A stretch of 42,968 nt of DNA, taken from the NCBI GenBank assembly GCA_029859645.1, contig JAOUCS010000017.1:1-42968 (forward strand), written 5' to 3'. The stretch comes from Lysobacterales bacterium. GTDB lineage: Bacteria > Pseudomonadota > Gammaproteobacteria > Xanthomonadales > SZUA-36. The translations under genes and the position numbers were made by a program. How positions within the stretch are numbered: the stretch's first letter is position 1; the number at the start of each line of letters is the position of its first letter. Below the pieces are notes generated by a model. It saw nothing but the letters and a program-made list of their open reading frames with translations, was not told where the DNA came from and searched no databases. Positions 1 to 8,059 of this stretch are shown one piece after another.

Positions 1-1699
1 CGAGGGTACACCGATCCTGGTCGAGGATAGCCTGGTTTTCTGTACGCCTTTCAATGAAGTGATTGCTGTGCACCCCGGCACCGGTGAGGAACTGTGGCGC
101 TTCGATCCGCAGATCAACCTTGAGCAGCACCCCGCTAACCAGTTTGTCTGCCGGGGAGTTGCCTACTGGCGGGATGCGGCTGCCAACGGCGCCTGTTCCA
201 GCCGTATCCTGATGGGCACCAATGACGCACGAGTGATCGCGATCGATGCGAAGGACGGCAGTCCCTGCGCGGATTTCGGTGAGGCCGGAGAAGTGCGGAT
301 CGATCCGGGCATGGAGTTGTGGTGGGCGGGTGAATTCCAGATTACCTCGCCGCCGGTGATCATCGGCGACACGGTTATCGTCGGTTCGGCTATTGGCGAC
401 AACGCGCGGGTCGAAGCGCCGGCCGGCACCGTCAGGGCCTTCGATGTCCGCAGTGGCGCTTCACGGTGGCAGTGGGACCCGATCCCCCGCTCCCCTGATG
501 ATCCGGCCAGTGAAACCTGGCAGGGTAAGCAGCCGCCGCGGGAAGGGCATGCCAATGTCTGGGCGCCGATGTCAGTGGACCTGGAGCGGGGCCTGGTTTT
601 CCTGCCGACCAGCAGCCCAAGCCCCGACTTTTTCGGCGGACTGCGGCCGGGCGACAACCGGTATGCCAACTCTGTTGTGGCGCTGAGAGCTGAGACCGGT
701 GAAGTGGCCTGGAGTTTCCAGACAGTGCATCACGATGTCTGGGATTACGACATTGCATCACAGCCTGGCCTGTACTCAATCTGGAAAAACGGTCGACCGC
801 ACGACGTGGTGGTGCAACCGACCAAGATGGGGCTCATATTCGTGCTGGACCGCGACACCGGGGAGCCGTTCCACCCAATCGAGGAGCGGCCGGTTCCGCA
901 AAACGGGGCGCCGGGCGAACGCTTGTCACCCACGCAGCCGTTCCCGGTGGCGCCACCTCCCGTGGTGCCTTCCGAAATCTCCGGCGATGACGCGTTCGGA
1001 ATCACCTGGTTCGACAAACGCCAGTGCCGCAAGCTGATCGAAGATTCGCTGGCGGAAGGCCTGTATACCCCACCCAGCGAGCAGGGCACGCTGCTGTATC
1101 CGTTCACCGGCGGCGGCGCCAACTGGGGCAGCGGGGCGTTCGACCCCGCTCGTAACCTGCTGGTGATCAACATGAGTAACCTTGTTCATCACATCATGCT
1201 GTTCCAAAGCGAAGAACTGGACAATATTCGTAAGGTTTTCCATGACCAGGAAGTATCGCCCCAACAGGGAGCGCCTTTCGGGATGAAGCGGGAGACGCTG
1301 CTTTCGCCCATTGGACTGCCGTGCACGGCACCTCCCTGGGGGGTCATTGCCGGTGTGGACCTGGGCACGGGTGAGATTGTCTGGCGTAAAACGCTGGGCA
1401 CCACCGAAGATCTTTCGCCAGGCCCGGGGATCAAACTGGGCACTCCTAATCTTGGAGGCCTGATCGTTACGGCCGGCGGCCTGGCATTCATCGGTGCGAC
1501 GATGGACGATTACCTGCGCGCCTTCGACCTGGAAAACGGCGAGGAACTCTGGAAAGGGCGGTTACCCGCAGGTGGCCAGGCTACCCCCATGACCTACGAA
1601 TGGGAAGGGCGCCAGTACGTTGTGATCTTCGCCGGGGGATATTCGAGGATCGAAACAAAACTGGGTGATTACCTGGTGGCTTACCGTTTGCCGGAGTGA
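1..1699 (+). CDS. PQQ-dependent dehydrogenase (glucose/quinate dehydrogenase-like), 5' end outside window
   Basis: The reading frame is already open at base 2 and ends at TGA 1697-1699, so about 565 C-terminal residues are visible and the true start lies upstream. The chain is an eight-bladed quinoprotein propeller: repeated tryptophan-docking segments such as TGEELWRFDP, SGASRWQWDP, TGEVAWSFQT and LGTGEIVWRK, the start TPILVEDSLVFCTPFN, and the late GGANWGSGAFDPARN block typical of membrane quinoprotein glucose/quinate/shikimate dehydrogenases. Such enzymes oxidise a sugar or polyol in the periplasm with PQQ and pass electrons to ubiquinone. The substrate cannot be read from the sequence, and the N-terminal membrane region, if there is one, is not in the window. 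Its stop codon abuts the stop of the convergent SDR gene with no spacer. Confidence 0.9.
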   Translation, partial: EGTPILVEDSLVFCTPFNEVIAVHPGTGEELWRFDPQINLEQHPANQFVCRGVAYWRDAAANGACSSRILMGTNDARVIAIDAKDGSPCADFGEAGEVRIDPGMELWWAGEFQITSPPVIIGDTVIVGSAIGDNARVEAPAGTVRAFDVRSGASRWQWDPIPRSPDDPASETWQGKQPPREGHANVWAPMSVDLERGLVFLPTSSPSPDFFGGLRPGDNRYANSVVALRAETGEVAWSFQTVHHDVWDYDIASQPGLYSIWKNGRPHDVVVQPTKMGLIFVLDRDTGEPFHPIEERPVPQNGAPGERLSPTQPFPVAPPPVVPSEISGDDAFGITWFDKRQCRKLIEDSLAEGLYTPPSEQGTLLYPFTGGGANWGSGAFDPARNLLVINMSNLVHHIMLFQSEELDNIRKVFHDQEVSPQQGAPFGMKRETLLSPIGLPCTAPPWGVIAGVDLGTGEIVWRKTLGTTEDLSPGPGIKLGTPNLGGLIVTAGGLAFIGATMDDYLRAFDLENGEELWKGRLPAGGQATPMTYEWEGRQYVVIFAGGYSRIETKLGDYLVAYRLPE

Positions 1700-2515
1700 T
1701 TACCAGGGCATTTGTTTACCGTCATGGGTCCAGAAGCTGCCGTTATCTGCGGGCGTAAGGTTCTCAATCACGCGACGCATCCCCGTAACCGACTCCTGAA
1801 CACTCAATGGCGCTTGCGGACCACCCAGGTCCGTTCGCACCCAGCCTGGGTTAAGGACGATACAAATGAACCCATCGGGCCCCAGCTCCATCGCCAGCGA
1901 TTTGTTGAACATGTTCAATGCTGCCTTGCTTTCGCGGTAACCGTAAAATCCGCCTTCCTTATTTTCGCCGATGCTGCTCAGATTGGTGGTGATATTGATG
2001 ACCTTTCGGGTCTCACCTGACCGCAGATTGGGAACCAGCGCCTGCGTGACCCGGACCGGTCCGACTGTATTGACGCTCAGCGCCTTTTCGAATTTATCGA
2101 AGTCGACTTCATCGAGTTTCCACATCAATGGCTGGATGCCGGCGTTATTGATCAGCAGGTCGATTGCCTGACCGGCGAGATTTTGCGCCAGCCGGGCCAC
2201 ACTGGCCTGGTCCGTGACGTCCAGTTGCATGACCTCCGCTCCGGTCGCGCTCAGTTCCTCCGCCGATTCCGGCTTTCTCGCCGTGCCGATCACCCGCCAG
2301 CCGTCCGCTGAATACTGGCGCGCCAGTTCCAGTCCGATACCGCGGTTGGCTCCGGTGATCAGAACAGTGTGACGGGCCGGTTCGAACGAACGTTCTCCTT
2401 CGGATTGCGCGCTGATAAAGGTAGAAAAACAGATAAGAACAGTCGCCAGGACGACCGGGAATTTGCTGAAACGGTTATGTCGACCTTTGGTTGTTTTGGT
2501 TTTCATTAAGCGCAA
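1700..2515 (-). CDS. SDR-family oxidoreductase with N-terminal membrane anchor or signal
   Basis: 271 aa classical short-chain dehydrogenase. The Rossmann glycine motif TGANRGIG is at residues 54-61, NNAG at 123-126, a serine-rich strand (TTNLSS) near 176-181, and catalytic YxxxK is Y193-RES-K197. The fold is complete to the PGWVRTDLGG segment, so it should be an active NAD(P)-dependent reductase; the substrate is unknown. Unusually for an SDR, a basic N-terminus is followed by a hydrophobic stretch (about residues 19-36, PVVLATVLICFSTFISA), which suggests a membrane anchor or a signal peptide. An internal Met at residue 4 is an alternative start and keeps this segment. It is a single gene converging on the PQQ dehydrogenase. 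A second SDR in this window (13283-14248) has the same oddity. Confidence 0.88.
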   Translation of the reverse strand: MRLMKTKTTKGRHNRFSKFPVVLATVLICFSTFISAQSEGERSFEPARHTVLITGANRGIGLELARQYSADGWRVIGTARKPESAEELSATGAEVMQLDVTDQASVARLAQNLAGQAIDLLINNAGIQPLMWKLDEVDFDKFEKALSVNTVGPVRVTQALVPNLRSGETRKVINITTNLSSIGENKEGGFYGYRESKAALNMFNKSLAMELGPDGFICIVLNPGWVRTDLGGPQAPLSVQESVTGMRRVIENLTPADNGSFWTHDGKQMPW

Positions 2516-2648
2516 CTTACATCAAGAGTCAGAGGGAGTGCCACCTGGGATGGGAGACTTGTAAGCCTTTTTCCTGACTCCGGTCAGGCACGATATCGAT
2601 TGCAGTGATCCTCGCACCCGCCGTAACCTCCGGGTGAGCTTGAAGCTT

Positions 2649-3182
2649 TCAGCGCGCTGGAAAATACGGCGCCGGATTCACACTGACATTCACGAGGATG
2701 TGTTTCCCCGGCCGTTCCGGCAGCCAGGTATGGTAAACCCTGCCACGATAGCGGTAAGCCACGTCCCAGCCAGTGATGTGCTGTTCCGTGCGCCAGTGGC
2801 GCTGAACCTCGCACCGGGTCCGGGTCACCGGGTAGGCGCCCCGGCGATGGTTGTTTTTGGCCACCTCGTGACCAATCACTCCACCAATTGCTGCACCCGC
2901 GACAGTGGCGAAGGCCCTGCCGTCACCACGGAAAACCTGGTTTCCCACTACGCCACCGATAACTGCGCCTGCCACCGTGGGGACAGCGGACGAATGATGC
3001 CGCTGCCAGACCTGCTCATCCCAGCAGACCTGTTCATCTACCGGGTAGCGAGCGGTTTCATAGATCGGGGTAGCACGAACGACCTTGGCCTTGTGATGTC
3101 CGTGATGGCGATGTCCGGCACAGGCTGACATGGAGAACACGGCCAGGCTTGCAGTCAGTAAAGTGATATTCAGACGTTTCAT
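2649..3182 (-). CDS. Glycine-zipper lipoprotein (17 kDa antigen-like, 2TM glycine zipper)
   Basis: 177 aa. The N-terminus is a signal peptide ending in a lipobox-like MSAC at residues 18-21, so Cys21 is the probable lipidated residue. A His-rich linker follows (HRHHGHHK). Two glycine-zipper segments, VAGAVIGGVVGNQV and VAGAAIGGVIGHEV (about residues 70-110), match the family that includes the rickettsial 17 kDa surface antigen and SlyB-like outer-membrane lipoproteins. The C-terminal part (HWRTEQHITGWDVAYRYRG) resembles the domain found after the zipper in related envelope proteins. The start is supported by AAGGAG about 6 nt upstream of ATG. Likely role: outer-membrane structural or stress lipoprotein. 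It is monocistronic, between the SDR and the TolB/TPR gene. Confidence 0.85.
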   Translation of the reverse strand: MKRLNITLLTASLAVFSMSACAGHRHHGHHKAKVVRATPIYETARYPVDEQVCWDEQVWQRHHSSAVPTVAGAVIGGVVGNQVFRGDGRAFATVAGAAIGGVIGHEVAKNNHRRGAYPVTRTRCEVQRHWRTEQHITGWDVAYRYRGRVYHTWLPERPGKHILVNVSVNPAPYFPAR

Positions 3183-3339
3183 GATGAACTCCTTTTTCCA
3201 GCTTGGGATCCGATCCTGGAGTTCAGCTTAGCCTTGCGGTACTGAATGAAGACTGAACAATAAAATTGCAGCTTGCCGGTTACCTTGAAGATGGACTTCA
3301 CGCGATGTCAGTGGTCGATTTCGCGGGCTTCGTGACGAG

Positions 3340-4818
3340 TTAACGGCCCGAATCCAGTCCCGCGGCAGCCAGGCCGCCCATCACATCCTCAACAAATTCG
3401 GGTTGGAACGGAAACATCTTCTGCAAGATTTGCAGTGCAATTTCCCGTGTTGTCCCGGGCTGAATTCGCTGCAAATCTTCCAATTGCCGGTACGCGTCTT
3501 CACTCCGGTTCAACCGCGCATAAGTAGCGATCAGAATGATCTGGAAAAGGGGGAAATCTACAAGGTTCGCCTTTAGCATCTGATCCAGGGCATCCTGGTA
3601 GTTTCCCTTCACAAACGCTCCGCAGCCTGTATCCAGGTGGTAATAGTCCGGGAAATTGGGGTTCAGCAGTTTGGCTTTCTCGACCATCGCCAGGCCGCGG
3701 TCCCAGTCACCCGAAAAAGCCATGTACATCCCGATCAGCCCGAGCGTAGTGCCGTCACTGGAGTTCAAATCCAGGGCATTTTGTGCCTCAGCCAGGAACA
3801 GGTCCCGCTGACCCATGAAGTAATGCACCCGGGACAGCAGCCAGTGATTGTGATAGTTGCCGGGCGCCAGCCGTACGCCTTTTTGGGCGGCGGCCAATGC
3901 GCGTTCCATCGGGTCGGGCAGCGGGTTGAATCCGTATACATATTCATCGGTGTAGATCCATGACAGGTGGGCCCAGGCCTCATCGAACTCCGGATCGATA
4001 TCCACGGCCCTTTCCAGGCTTTCCCTGGCCCGCAAGTGATTCTCCCTGCTGATGTACTTATCGTAGGCCAGCGCTACCGACAGGCATTCCCAGGCATTGA
4101 GATTGTTGGTAGGACGGTGGACGTTTCTGTGCGCCTGCGTTGAATAAATCACGCCATGAAGGTCGCTGAGGGTAGCCACTATCTGTTCGCGGATATCGTC
4201 CTGGATGATGAACAGGTTTTCAGCGCTCAGCTCACGATCGTAGTTTTGAGACCAGATCTGGACCCCGCTGGTGGTCTCCATCAACGAGGCGGCCACACGT
4301 AGCAGATTACCCGATTTCTGTACCGTGCCTTTCAGCAGGTAATTCACGCCCAGTTTCGCCCCGGTTTCCATCGCGTCCAGGTCCTCCTCCCCCATACCGG
4401 CCGTCGCACCGGCCGAGAGCACAAACAAGTGGGACGACTGCGTCAGGCCGCTGACGATATCGCCGCAGAGGGCATCGGCGAACAGGTCCTGGTCGGAATC
4501 GCTGCTGAGATTCCTGAAGGGGAGTACTGCAATCGACGGGCCGGTAGGAAGTTCAATGATGTCGTCCATGGCCGGTTCGGGCTCGTCAGGTGTGCGGACG
4601 ATTTTGCCGTTGGAAAGATCATAGATCCAGGCTAACACCAGGGCGACGGGGAAACCCAGGAACAACAGTGTCGTGAATGTCCTTAACACCCATTCGGGGG
4701 CGTCATAGATGGGCAGGACCGTGTCGGCCACCTGCAGCAGCAGCCAGCCGACGATCACGTAAGCGACGCCAATGGTATAGACCTTGCGGCGCTGGAGTTC
4801 CCTGAAGAAGTTCCTCAT
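3340..4818 (-). CDS. TolB-like/TPR inner-membrane protein
   Basis: 492 aa. The N-terminus, with basic MRNFFRELQRRKVY, has two hydrophobic helices (about residues 14-35 and 46-67) separated by DAPEWVLRT, then LAWIYDLSNGKI. This is the cap seen on many gammaproteobacterial proteins combining membrane helices, a TolB/FlgO-like domain and TPRs. A TolB-like domain begins at SIAVLPFRNLSSDSDQDLF (about residue 95) and runs to about 215, followed by TPR-type helical repeats (DIDPEFDEAWAHLSWIY, DLNSSDGTTLGLIGMYMAF, LLNPNFPDYYHL) to the C-terminus. There is no catalytic motif or cyclase domain. The function is unknown; a scaffold or sensor role is inferred. Two longer relatives lie at 23482-25584 and 25662-27740, but this one is shorter and its TM cap sequence differs. 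Confidence 0.85.
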   Translation of the reverse strand: MRNFFRELQRRKVYTIGVAYVIVGWLLLQVADTVLPIYDAPEWVLRTFTTLLFLGFPVALVLAWIYDLSNGKIVRTPDEPEPAMDDIIELPTGPSIAVLPFRNLSSDSDQDLFADALCGDIVSGLTQSSHLFVLSAGATAGMGEEDLDAMETGAKLGVNYLLKGTVQKSGNLLRVAASLMETTSGVQIWSQNYDRELSAENLFIIQDDIREQIVATLSDLHGVIYSTQAHRNVHRPTNNLNAWECLSVALAYDKYISRENHLRARESLERAVDIDPEFDEAWAHLSWIYTDEYVYGFNPLPDPMERALAAAQKGVRLAPGNYHNHWLLSRVHYFMGQRDLFLAEAQNALDLNSSDGTTLGLIGMYMAFSGDWDRGLAMVEKAKLLNPNFPDYYHLDTGCGAFVKGNYQDALDQMLKANLVDFPLFQIILIATYARLNRSEDAYRQLEDLQRIQPGTTREIALQILQKMFPFQPEFVEDVMGGLAAAGLDSGR

Positions 4819-5194
4819 GCGTGTCCAATTTAAACGGCTGGTGCTGATCTGGCAAAAGATTCATTTGCATGGGTGAACCTGTCGCATATACCGCCGGACC
4901 AGTTGACCACAGTACCTGAGCGACACCTAAGCTTGTTGGTGTATCAATTATTGTTGATTAGCCAAGGTTCGTGATTGGTCTAAATACTTGCTGAAGCATG
5001 TCATTGTGGCGACATGAGCCGGTTCAGTTTTTGCTCGGTGGATAGTTGTGACCTTTCGTTTAAAATCATTTATGTATAGATATTACTCGCTTTAAATGCT
5101 ATGTTGTACACATATAGTATAATATTTGTTGCGATGCTAGCTTCGAAATGCAGACAAACACGGTTGATACCTTGTGTTCGAATCGCGTCACAAC
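4819..5194. other. AT-rich intergenic stretch between divergent genes
   Basis: About 375 bp without a convincing gene. It separates the TolB/TPR gene (leftward) from the small membrane-protein cluster (rightward). The right half is clearly more AT-rich than the surrounding genes. It contains TATAAT at 5118-5123, a perfect -10 hexamer on the plus strand with no good -35 at 17 nt, and TATAGA near 5075. An imperfect hairpin, CATGTC...GACATG, sits around 4998-5017. I read it as a divergent promoter region and see no coding potential. Confidence 0.5.
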
Positions 5195-5431
5195 ATGGAG
5201 ATACAGTTGATTCGATGGCAGCGAAAAGGTAGCAGACGTCATCCGGCACGAACCTGGATGATCCGTGCAGGTATGGTGCTAATTGCGGTTTCCGGGACCT
5301 TACTAGTGCTTGGTGTTTTCGGTGTATTGCCTTTCAGCCTGGAAGCAACTGCCTGGAATAATATCCGAAGTCTTTCCGGGGCCGCTATTGTTGGCTGTCT
5401 GCTGGCGGCCGTTGGGTATGGCAACGAGTAA
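5195..5431 (+). CDS. Small two-helix membrane protein, unknown function
   Basis: 78 aa from ATG 5195; a GTG at 5174 would add seven residues. Neither start has a clear Shine-Dalgarno sequence, so the start is uncertain. A basic N-terminal part (RWQRKGSRRHPARTW) is followed by two hydrophobic segments, about residues 22-47 (MIRAGMVLIAVSGTLLVLGVF and following residues) and 60-75 (SGAAIVGCLLAAVGY). The positive-inside rule puts the N-terminus in the cytoplasm. I recognise no family. It is the first of three small membrane-protein genes in a row (5195-5801) after the AT-rich region. It could be a genuine small membrane protein or a non-coding frame; the two hydrophobic helices and the neighbours favour the former. 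Confidence 0.5.
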   Translation: MEIQLIRWQRKGSRRHPARTWMIRAGMVLIAVSGTLLVLGVFGVLPFSLEATAWNNIRSLSGAAIVGCLLAAVGYGNE

Positions 5432-5470
5432 AAATTACACAACTAGATGCAAGTATAGGAGGAACAAAGC

Positions 5471-5653
5471 ATGTTTAAGAAATCAGATTTCTTTTTTTTG
5501 CTGGCGGTAATGATCTCGTTTTTTGTCTCGGGGTACCTGTGGTTTAACGGCCAAAAGATGGAAGGAATTTTCACAGCAATCTGGGTCCCTTCTATTCTCG
5601 GCTTCGGAATCTATTTTAAATTACTGGTGATGGGAGCTCGCGACAATGGATGA
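5471..5653 (+). CDS. 60-aa two-helix membrane protein
   Basis: 60 aa starting at ATG 5471, with a perfect AGGAGG Shine-Dalgarno at 5457-5462 and an 8-nt spacer; this is the strongest evidence that it is translated. The protein is almost all membrane: helix 1 about residues 7-24 (FFFLLAVMISFFVSGYLW) and helix 2 about 34-53 (FTAIWVPSILGFGIYFKLLV), joined by a short FNGQKMEGI loop. No family is recognised. Its stop overlaps the start of the next gene by 8 nt (ATGGATGA), which suggests translational coupling. It resembles accessory small subunits of membrane complexes in size only. Confidence 0.7.
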   Translation: MFKKSDFFFLLAVMISFFVSGYLWFNGQKMEGIFTAIWVPSILGFGIYFKLLVMGARDNG

Positions 5654-5801
5654 CACCATGCTGTTTCTAACCGGGTTAAGTGCATTTGGTCTGATGATTA
5701 TCGGTATTGTCTTTACCGTGGTCGAGTTCCGTGCAGTTGGCAAACGAGACGGACGCCGAAACGCGGCAAACATCAGTTCGTCTTCAGCCGATGAAAATTG
5801 A
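5646..5801 (+). CDS. 51-aa single-helix membrane protein overlapping the gene before it
   Basis: ATG 5646 to TGA 5799-5801, 51 residues, read directly from the sequence. It begins inside the last codons of the 60-aa gene: ATGGATGA holds this start and the upstream TGA. The protein has one hydrophobic helix (about residues 5-28, from MLFLTGLSAFGLM through IIGIVFTVVEF) followed by a basic, then Ser-rich polar tail (VGKRDGRRNAANISSSSADEN). This gives an N-out, C-in arrangement. The overlap and complementary topology suggest it is made together with the 60-aa protein. No known family is recognised. The alternative is a chance frame, but hydrophobicity followed immediately by a basic stop-transfer segment argues against that. 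Confidence 0.55.
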   Translation: MDDTMLFLTGLSAFGLMIIGIVFTVVEFRAVGKRDGRRNAANISSSSADEN

Positions 5802-5850
5802 AATATAGGATCTATCCGGGGCGAAAACTGAGTCTTCTGTTCGACTGGAC

Positions 5851-5856
5851 TATACT
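5851..5856 (+). promoter_or_regulatory. Putative -10 element for the S10 peptidase gene
   Basis: TATACT matches the sigma-70 -10 consensus at five of six positions and lies 27 nt upstream of ATG 5884. The -35 region (around 5828-5833) matches poorly, so this is a weak prediction. Confidence 0.3.
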
Positions 5857-5883
5857 CTCCGATCAATCTGGATGGAGCAGTCG

Positions 5884-7425
5884 ATGAAAAACCTGAGAAT
5901 CTTCCTGGTGGTTTGCCTTGCCTCGTGCCTGTCACTGACTGGCAATTTGGCCCTTGCTGAAACTGAAGAGACTCCGCCCGCGACTGCTGACACGCCGATC
6001 GAGCCTGAGGCCGTTACCTTCGCTTCCGAACATGAGATCCAGGTTGCTGGTCAGCGAATTGCCTACACAGCGACGGCCGGAACCATGCTGATGCGTGATG
6101 AAGAAGGCAAAGCCATCGCGGAGTTTGGCTTCACTTCGTATACCCGAAATGGTTCGGATACCGCCAGTCGGCCCATCATGTTCGCCTGGAACGGCGGACC
6201 CGGTTCGGCATCCATGTGGCTTCATATGGGGGTTCTGGGTCCACAAATAACCAGCGTGGAAGACTTGCAGATCAACGGCAAAGGGCCATTCAAGAGAATC
6301 GATAATCAATACAGCATCATCGACAAGGTCGACCTGGTAATGGTTGACCCTGTGGGTACGGGTTATTCCCGGGCGGTAGGAGAGGCAGAGAGCAAGGATT
6401 TCTGGGGCGTAGACAACGATATCAAGTCGGTATCGGACTTCATTGCCCAATTCGTCACGGTTAACAACCGTTGGGCTTCACCAAAATACATTTTGGGTGA
6501 AAGTTACGGCGGCATGCGTGCCGGCGGCGTCTCACTCGACCTGTTGACCCGTCACGGCATGGGGCTCAATGGCGTTATCCTGGTCTCGCCGTACATGGAT
6601 GTGGCCGGTGGTGGCGGCGTCGGCGTCGCAAACCTGGTGGTTGGCTACACGATGACCTTGTCGACCTATGCCGCCACGGCCTGGTTTCATGACGCCCTGG
6701 AAAACAAGCCATCAGACTTCAAGGCTTTTCTCGCAGAAGTGGATGCTTTCGCCATCGATGAATACATGTCGGCATTGGTCAAAGGCGCTCGCGCGTCGGA
6801 TTCCGAGCGCCGTGCCGTAGCTGAAAAACTGGGCGCCTACACCGGCACGTCTGCGGACTACTGGCTGGCGGCCAATCTTCGTGTCACAGAAGGGCAGTTT
6901 GTCCAGGAACTGATGCGCAAACGAGGTCAACTGGCCGGAAGAGTCGATTCGCGTTTTGCCAGCTTTACAACCAATGCACTGGCCGAAGAAATGCCCTTCG
7001 ATCCTTACATGAGTGCGGTAGGTCCGGCTTTCGTATCGACGTTCAACGATTATTACCGCCGGGACCTGGGTGTTGAGATGGACCGTAAATACGTCGTTTC
7101 CGGCCGGCTATACGCCGATTGGGATCGTTCGCATGTACAACCGGGAAGCGACTGGACTTCTCCGGTTGCCGATACCGGCATTGACCTGGCGCACGCCATC
7201 ATCCGGAATCCGAACATGAAAGTGCTGGTGCAGCAGGGTTATTTTGACCTTGCAACGCCCTACCGCGCGACCGAGTATTTTATTGACCAGATGCCATTAC
7301 CGGAATCTTTGCGCTCGAATGTCTCAATTGAATATTACCAGGCGGGCCACATGATGTACGTGCATCCGCCCTCGCTGGTCAAGTTCAGGAAAGACCTGGC
7401 CTCATTCGTTGATGGCAGCCAGTAG
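5884..7425 (+). CDS. Secreted S10-family serine carboxypeptidase
   Basis: 513 aa from ATG 5884, preferred over the in-frame ATG at 5872 because GGAG at 5874-5877 is well spaced and the product then begins with a standard signal peptide (MKNLRIFLVVCLASCLSL, cleavage near ALAE). The substrate-binding NGGPGSASM segment is at about residues 104-112, the nucleophile is Ser207 in GESYGG, the catalytic Asp is about 455 in GYFDLATPY, and the catalytic His is about 489 in QAGHMMYVHP. This triad order defines peptidase family S10. It would trim C-terminal residues from peptides in the periplasm or outside the cell, probably for peptide scavenging. It is monocistronic with its own putative promoter. Confidence 0.93.
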   Translation: MKNLRIFLVVCLASCLSLTGNLALAETEETPPATADTPIEPEAVTFASEHEIQVAGQRIAYTATAGTMLMRDEEGKAIAEFGFTSYTRNGSDTASRPIMFAWNGGPGSASMWLHMGVLGPQITSVEDLQINGKGPFKRIDNQYSIIDKVDLVMVDPVGTGYSRAVGEAESKDFWGVDNDIKSVSDFIAQFVTVNNRWASPKYILGESYGGMRAGGVSLDLLTRHGMGLNGVILVSPYMDVAGGGGVGVANLVVGYTMTLSTYAATAWFHDALENKPSDFKAFLAEVDAFAIDEYMSALVKGARASDSERRAVAEKLGAYTGTSADYWLAANLRVTEGQFVQELMRKRGQLAGRVDSRFASFTTNALAEEMPFDPYMSAVGPAFVSTFNDYYRRDLGVEMDRKYVVSGRLYADWDRSHVQPGSDWTSPVADTGIDLAHAIIRNPNMKVLVQQGYFDLATPYRATEYFIDQMPLPESLRSNVSIEYYQAGHMMYVHPPSLVKFRKDLASFVDGSQ

Positions 7426-7514
7426 TTAAAAGAGAAACTGGTCAGAGAAAAAATTTGCCAGTTGCGATTTTGAATTTGCCCGGGTTTTCAGTGACTCAGC
7501 TCCTGCCCCGCAGG

Positions 7515-7543
7515 ATGACAGAGAGTATCGTATGTGCTCTACT
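7515..7543 (+). promoter_or_regulatory. Putative sigma-70 promoter for the HMA-like gene
   Basis: ATGACA (7515-7520, five of six matches to the -35 consensus), then exactly 17 nt, then TCTACT (7538-7543, four of six matches to -10). It is followed by an AT-rich start region and a leader of about 50 nt to the strong AGAGGAG ribosome site of the gene at 7602. This is pattern evidence only. Confidence 0.35.
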
Positions 7544-7601
7544 ATGTTAAAAAATATTAATACATAGCGGCTCGTTCATTCAGCCAAAGAGGAGCATTTT
7601 A

Positions 7602-7829
7602 ATGGATATGGTAGATGTCATAATTCACATTAACGAATCAGTTGATCACGATCGTCGCACGGCAATTGCGGACATGATCAGGAACCATACAGGCGTTATG
7701 GGCGTTGCTCATCACGACGAAAAACCTCACTTATTGATTGTTGAATACAATCCAGCAGAAGTACACTCGAAAGACCTGCTTCAGGTTGCTTTGGACCAAG
7801 GTGTGCATGCACAACTAGTAGGTTTTTAA
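7602..7829 (+). CDS. 75-aa HMA-fold-like protein lacking the CxxC metal motif
   Basis: 75 aa, ATG 7602 with AGAGGAG at 7588-7594 (7-nt spacer). The sequence has the beta-alpha-beta-beta-alpha-beta pattern of the ferredoxin-like heavy-metal-associated domain: VDVIIHINESVDHDRRTAI, the loop GVMGVAHHDEKPHLLIVEYNP, then KDLLQVALDQGVHAQLVGF. Metallochaperones of this fold carry CxxC in the first loop. Here that loop (VDHDRRTA) has no cysteine, and there is none in the protein; His residues at 30-43 could still bind metal but that is speculation. I expect a small cytoplasmic binding protein of unknown ligand. It stands alone between the S10 peptidase and the flavin oxidoreductase. Confidence 0.75.
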   Translation: MDMVDVIIHINESVDHDRRTAIADMIRNHTGVMGVAHHDEKPHLLIVEYNPAEVHSKDLLQVALDQGVHAQLVGF

Positions 7830-8059
7830 CAACTCCTTCGTTGTTAACAAAACACTTCGCAATGAGTACGTCAGCGTTGCCTTACTCTTTCACCATGCCG
7901 TGCTCTGATTGCCGAATAAAAGAGCTCTGAATTTGCACCGTATTTCGGTCGCAGAATTCATTATAAATTTGTGATGAATGTACCGAAAAAAGCGATGGAA
8001 AACGAAACTGAGCAGGCCACAGTGAGGAGATGATCCGGCAAACCGTCTAGAATGTCGGA

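Noticed and set aside
7822-7853. Inverted repeat TTAACAAC/GTTGTTAA after the HMA-like gene
   Set aside because: It resembles a terminator, but the T-run is on the wrong side of the stem for a plus-strand transcript, and the stem is AT-rich and weak.
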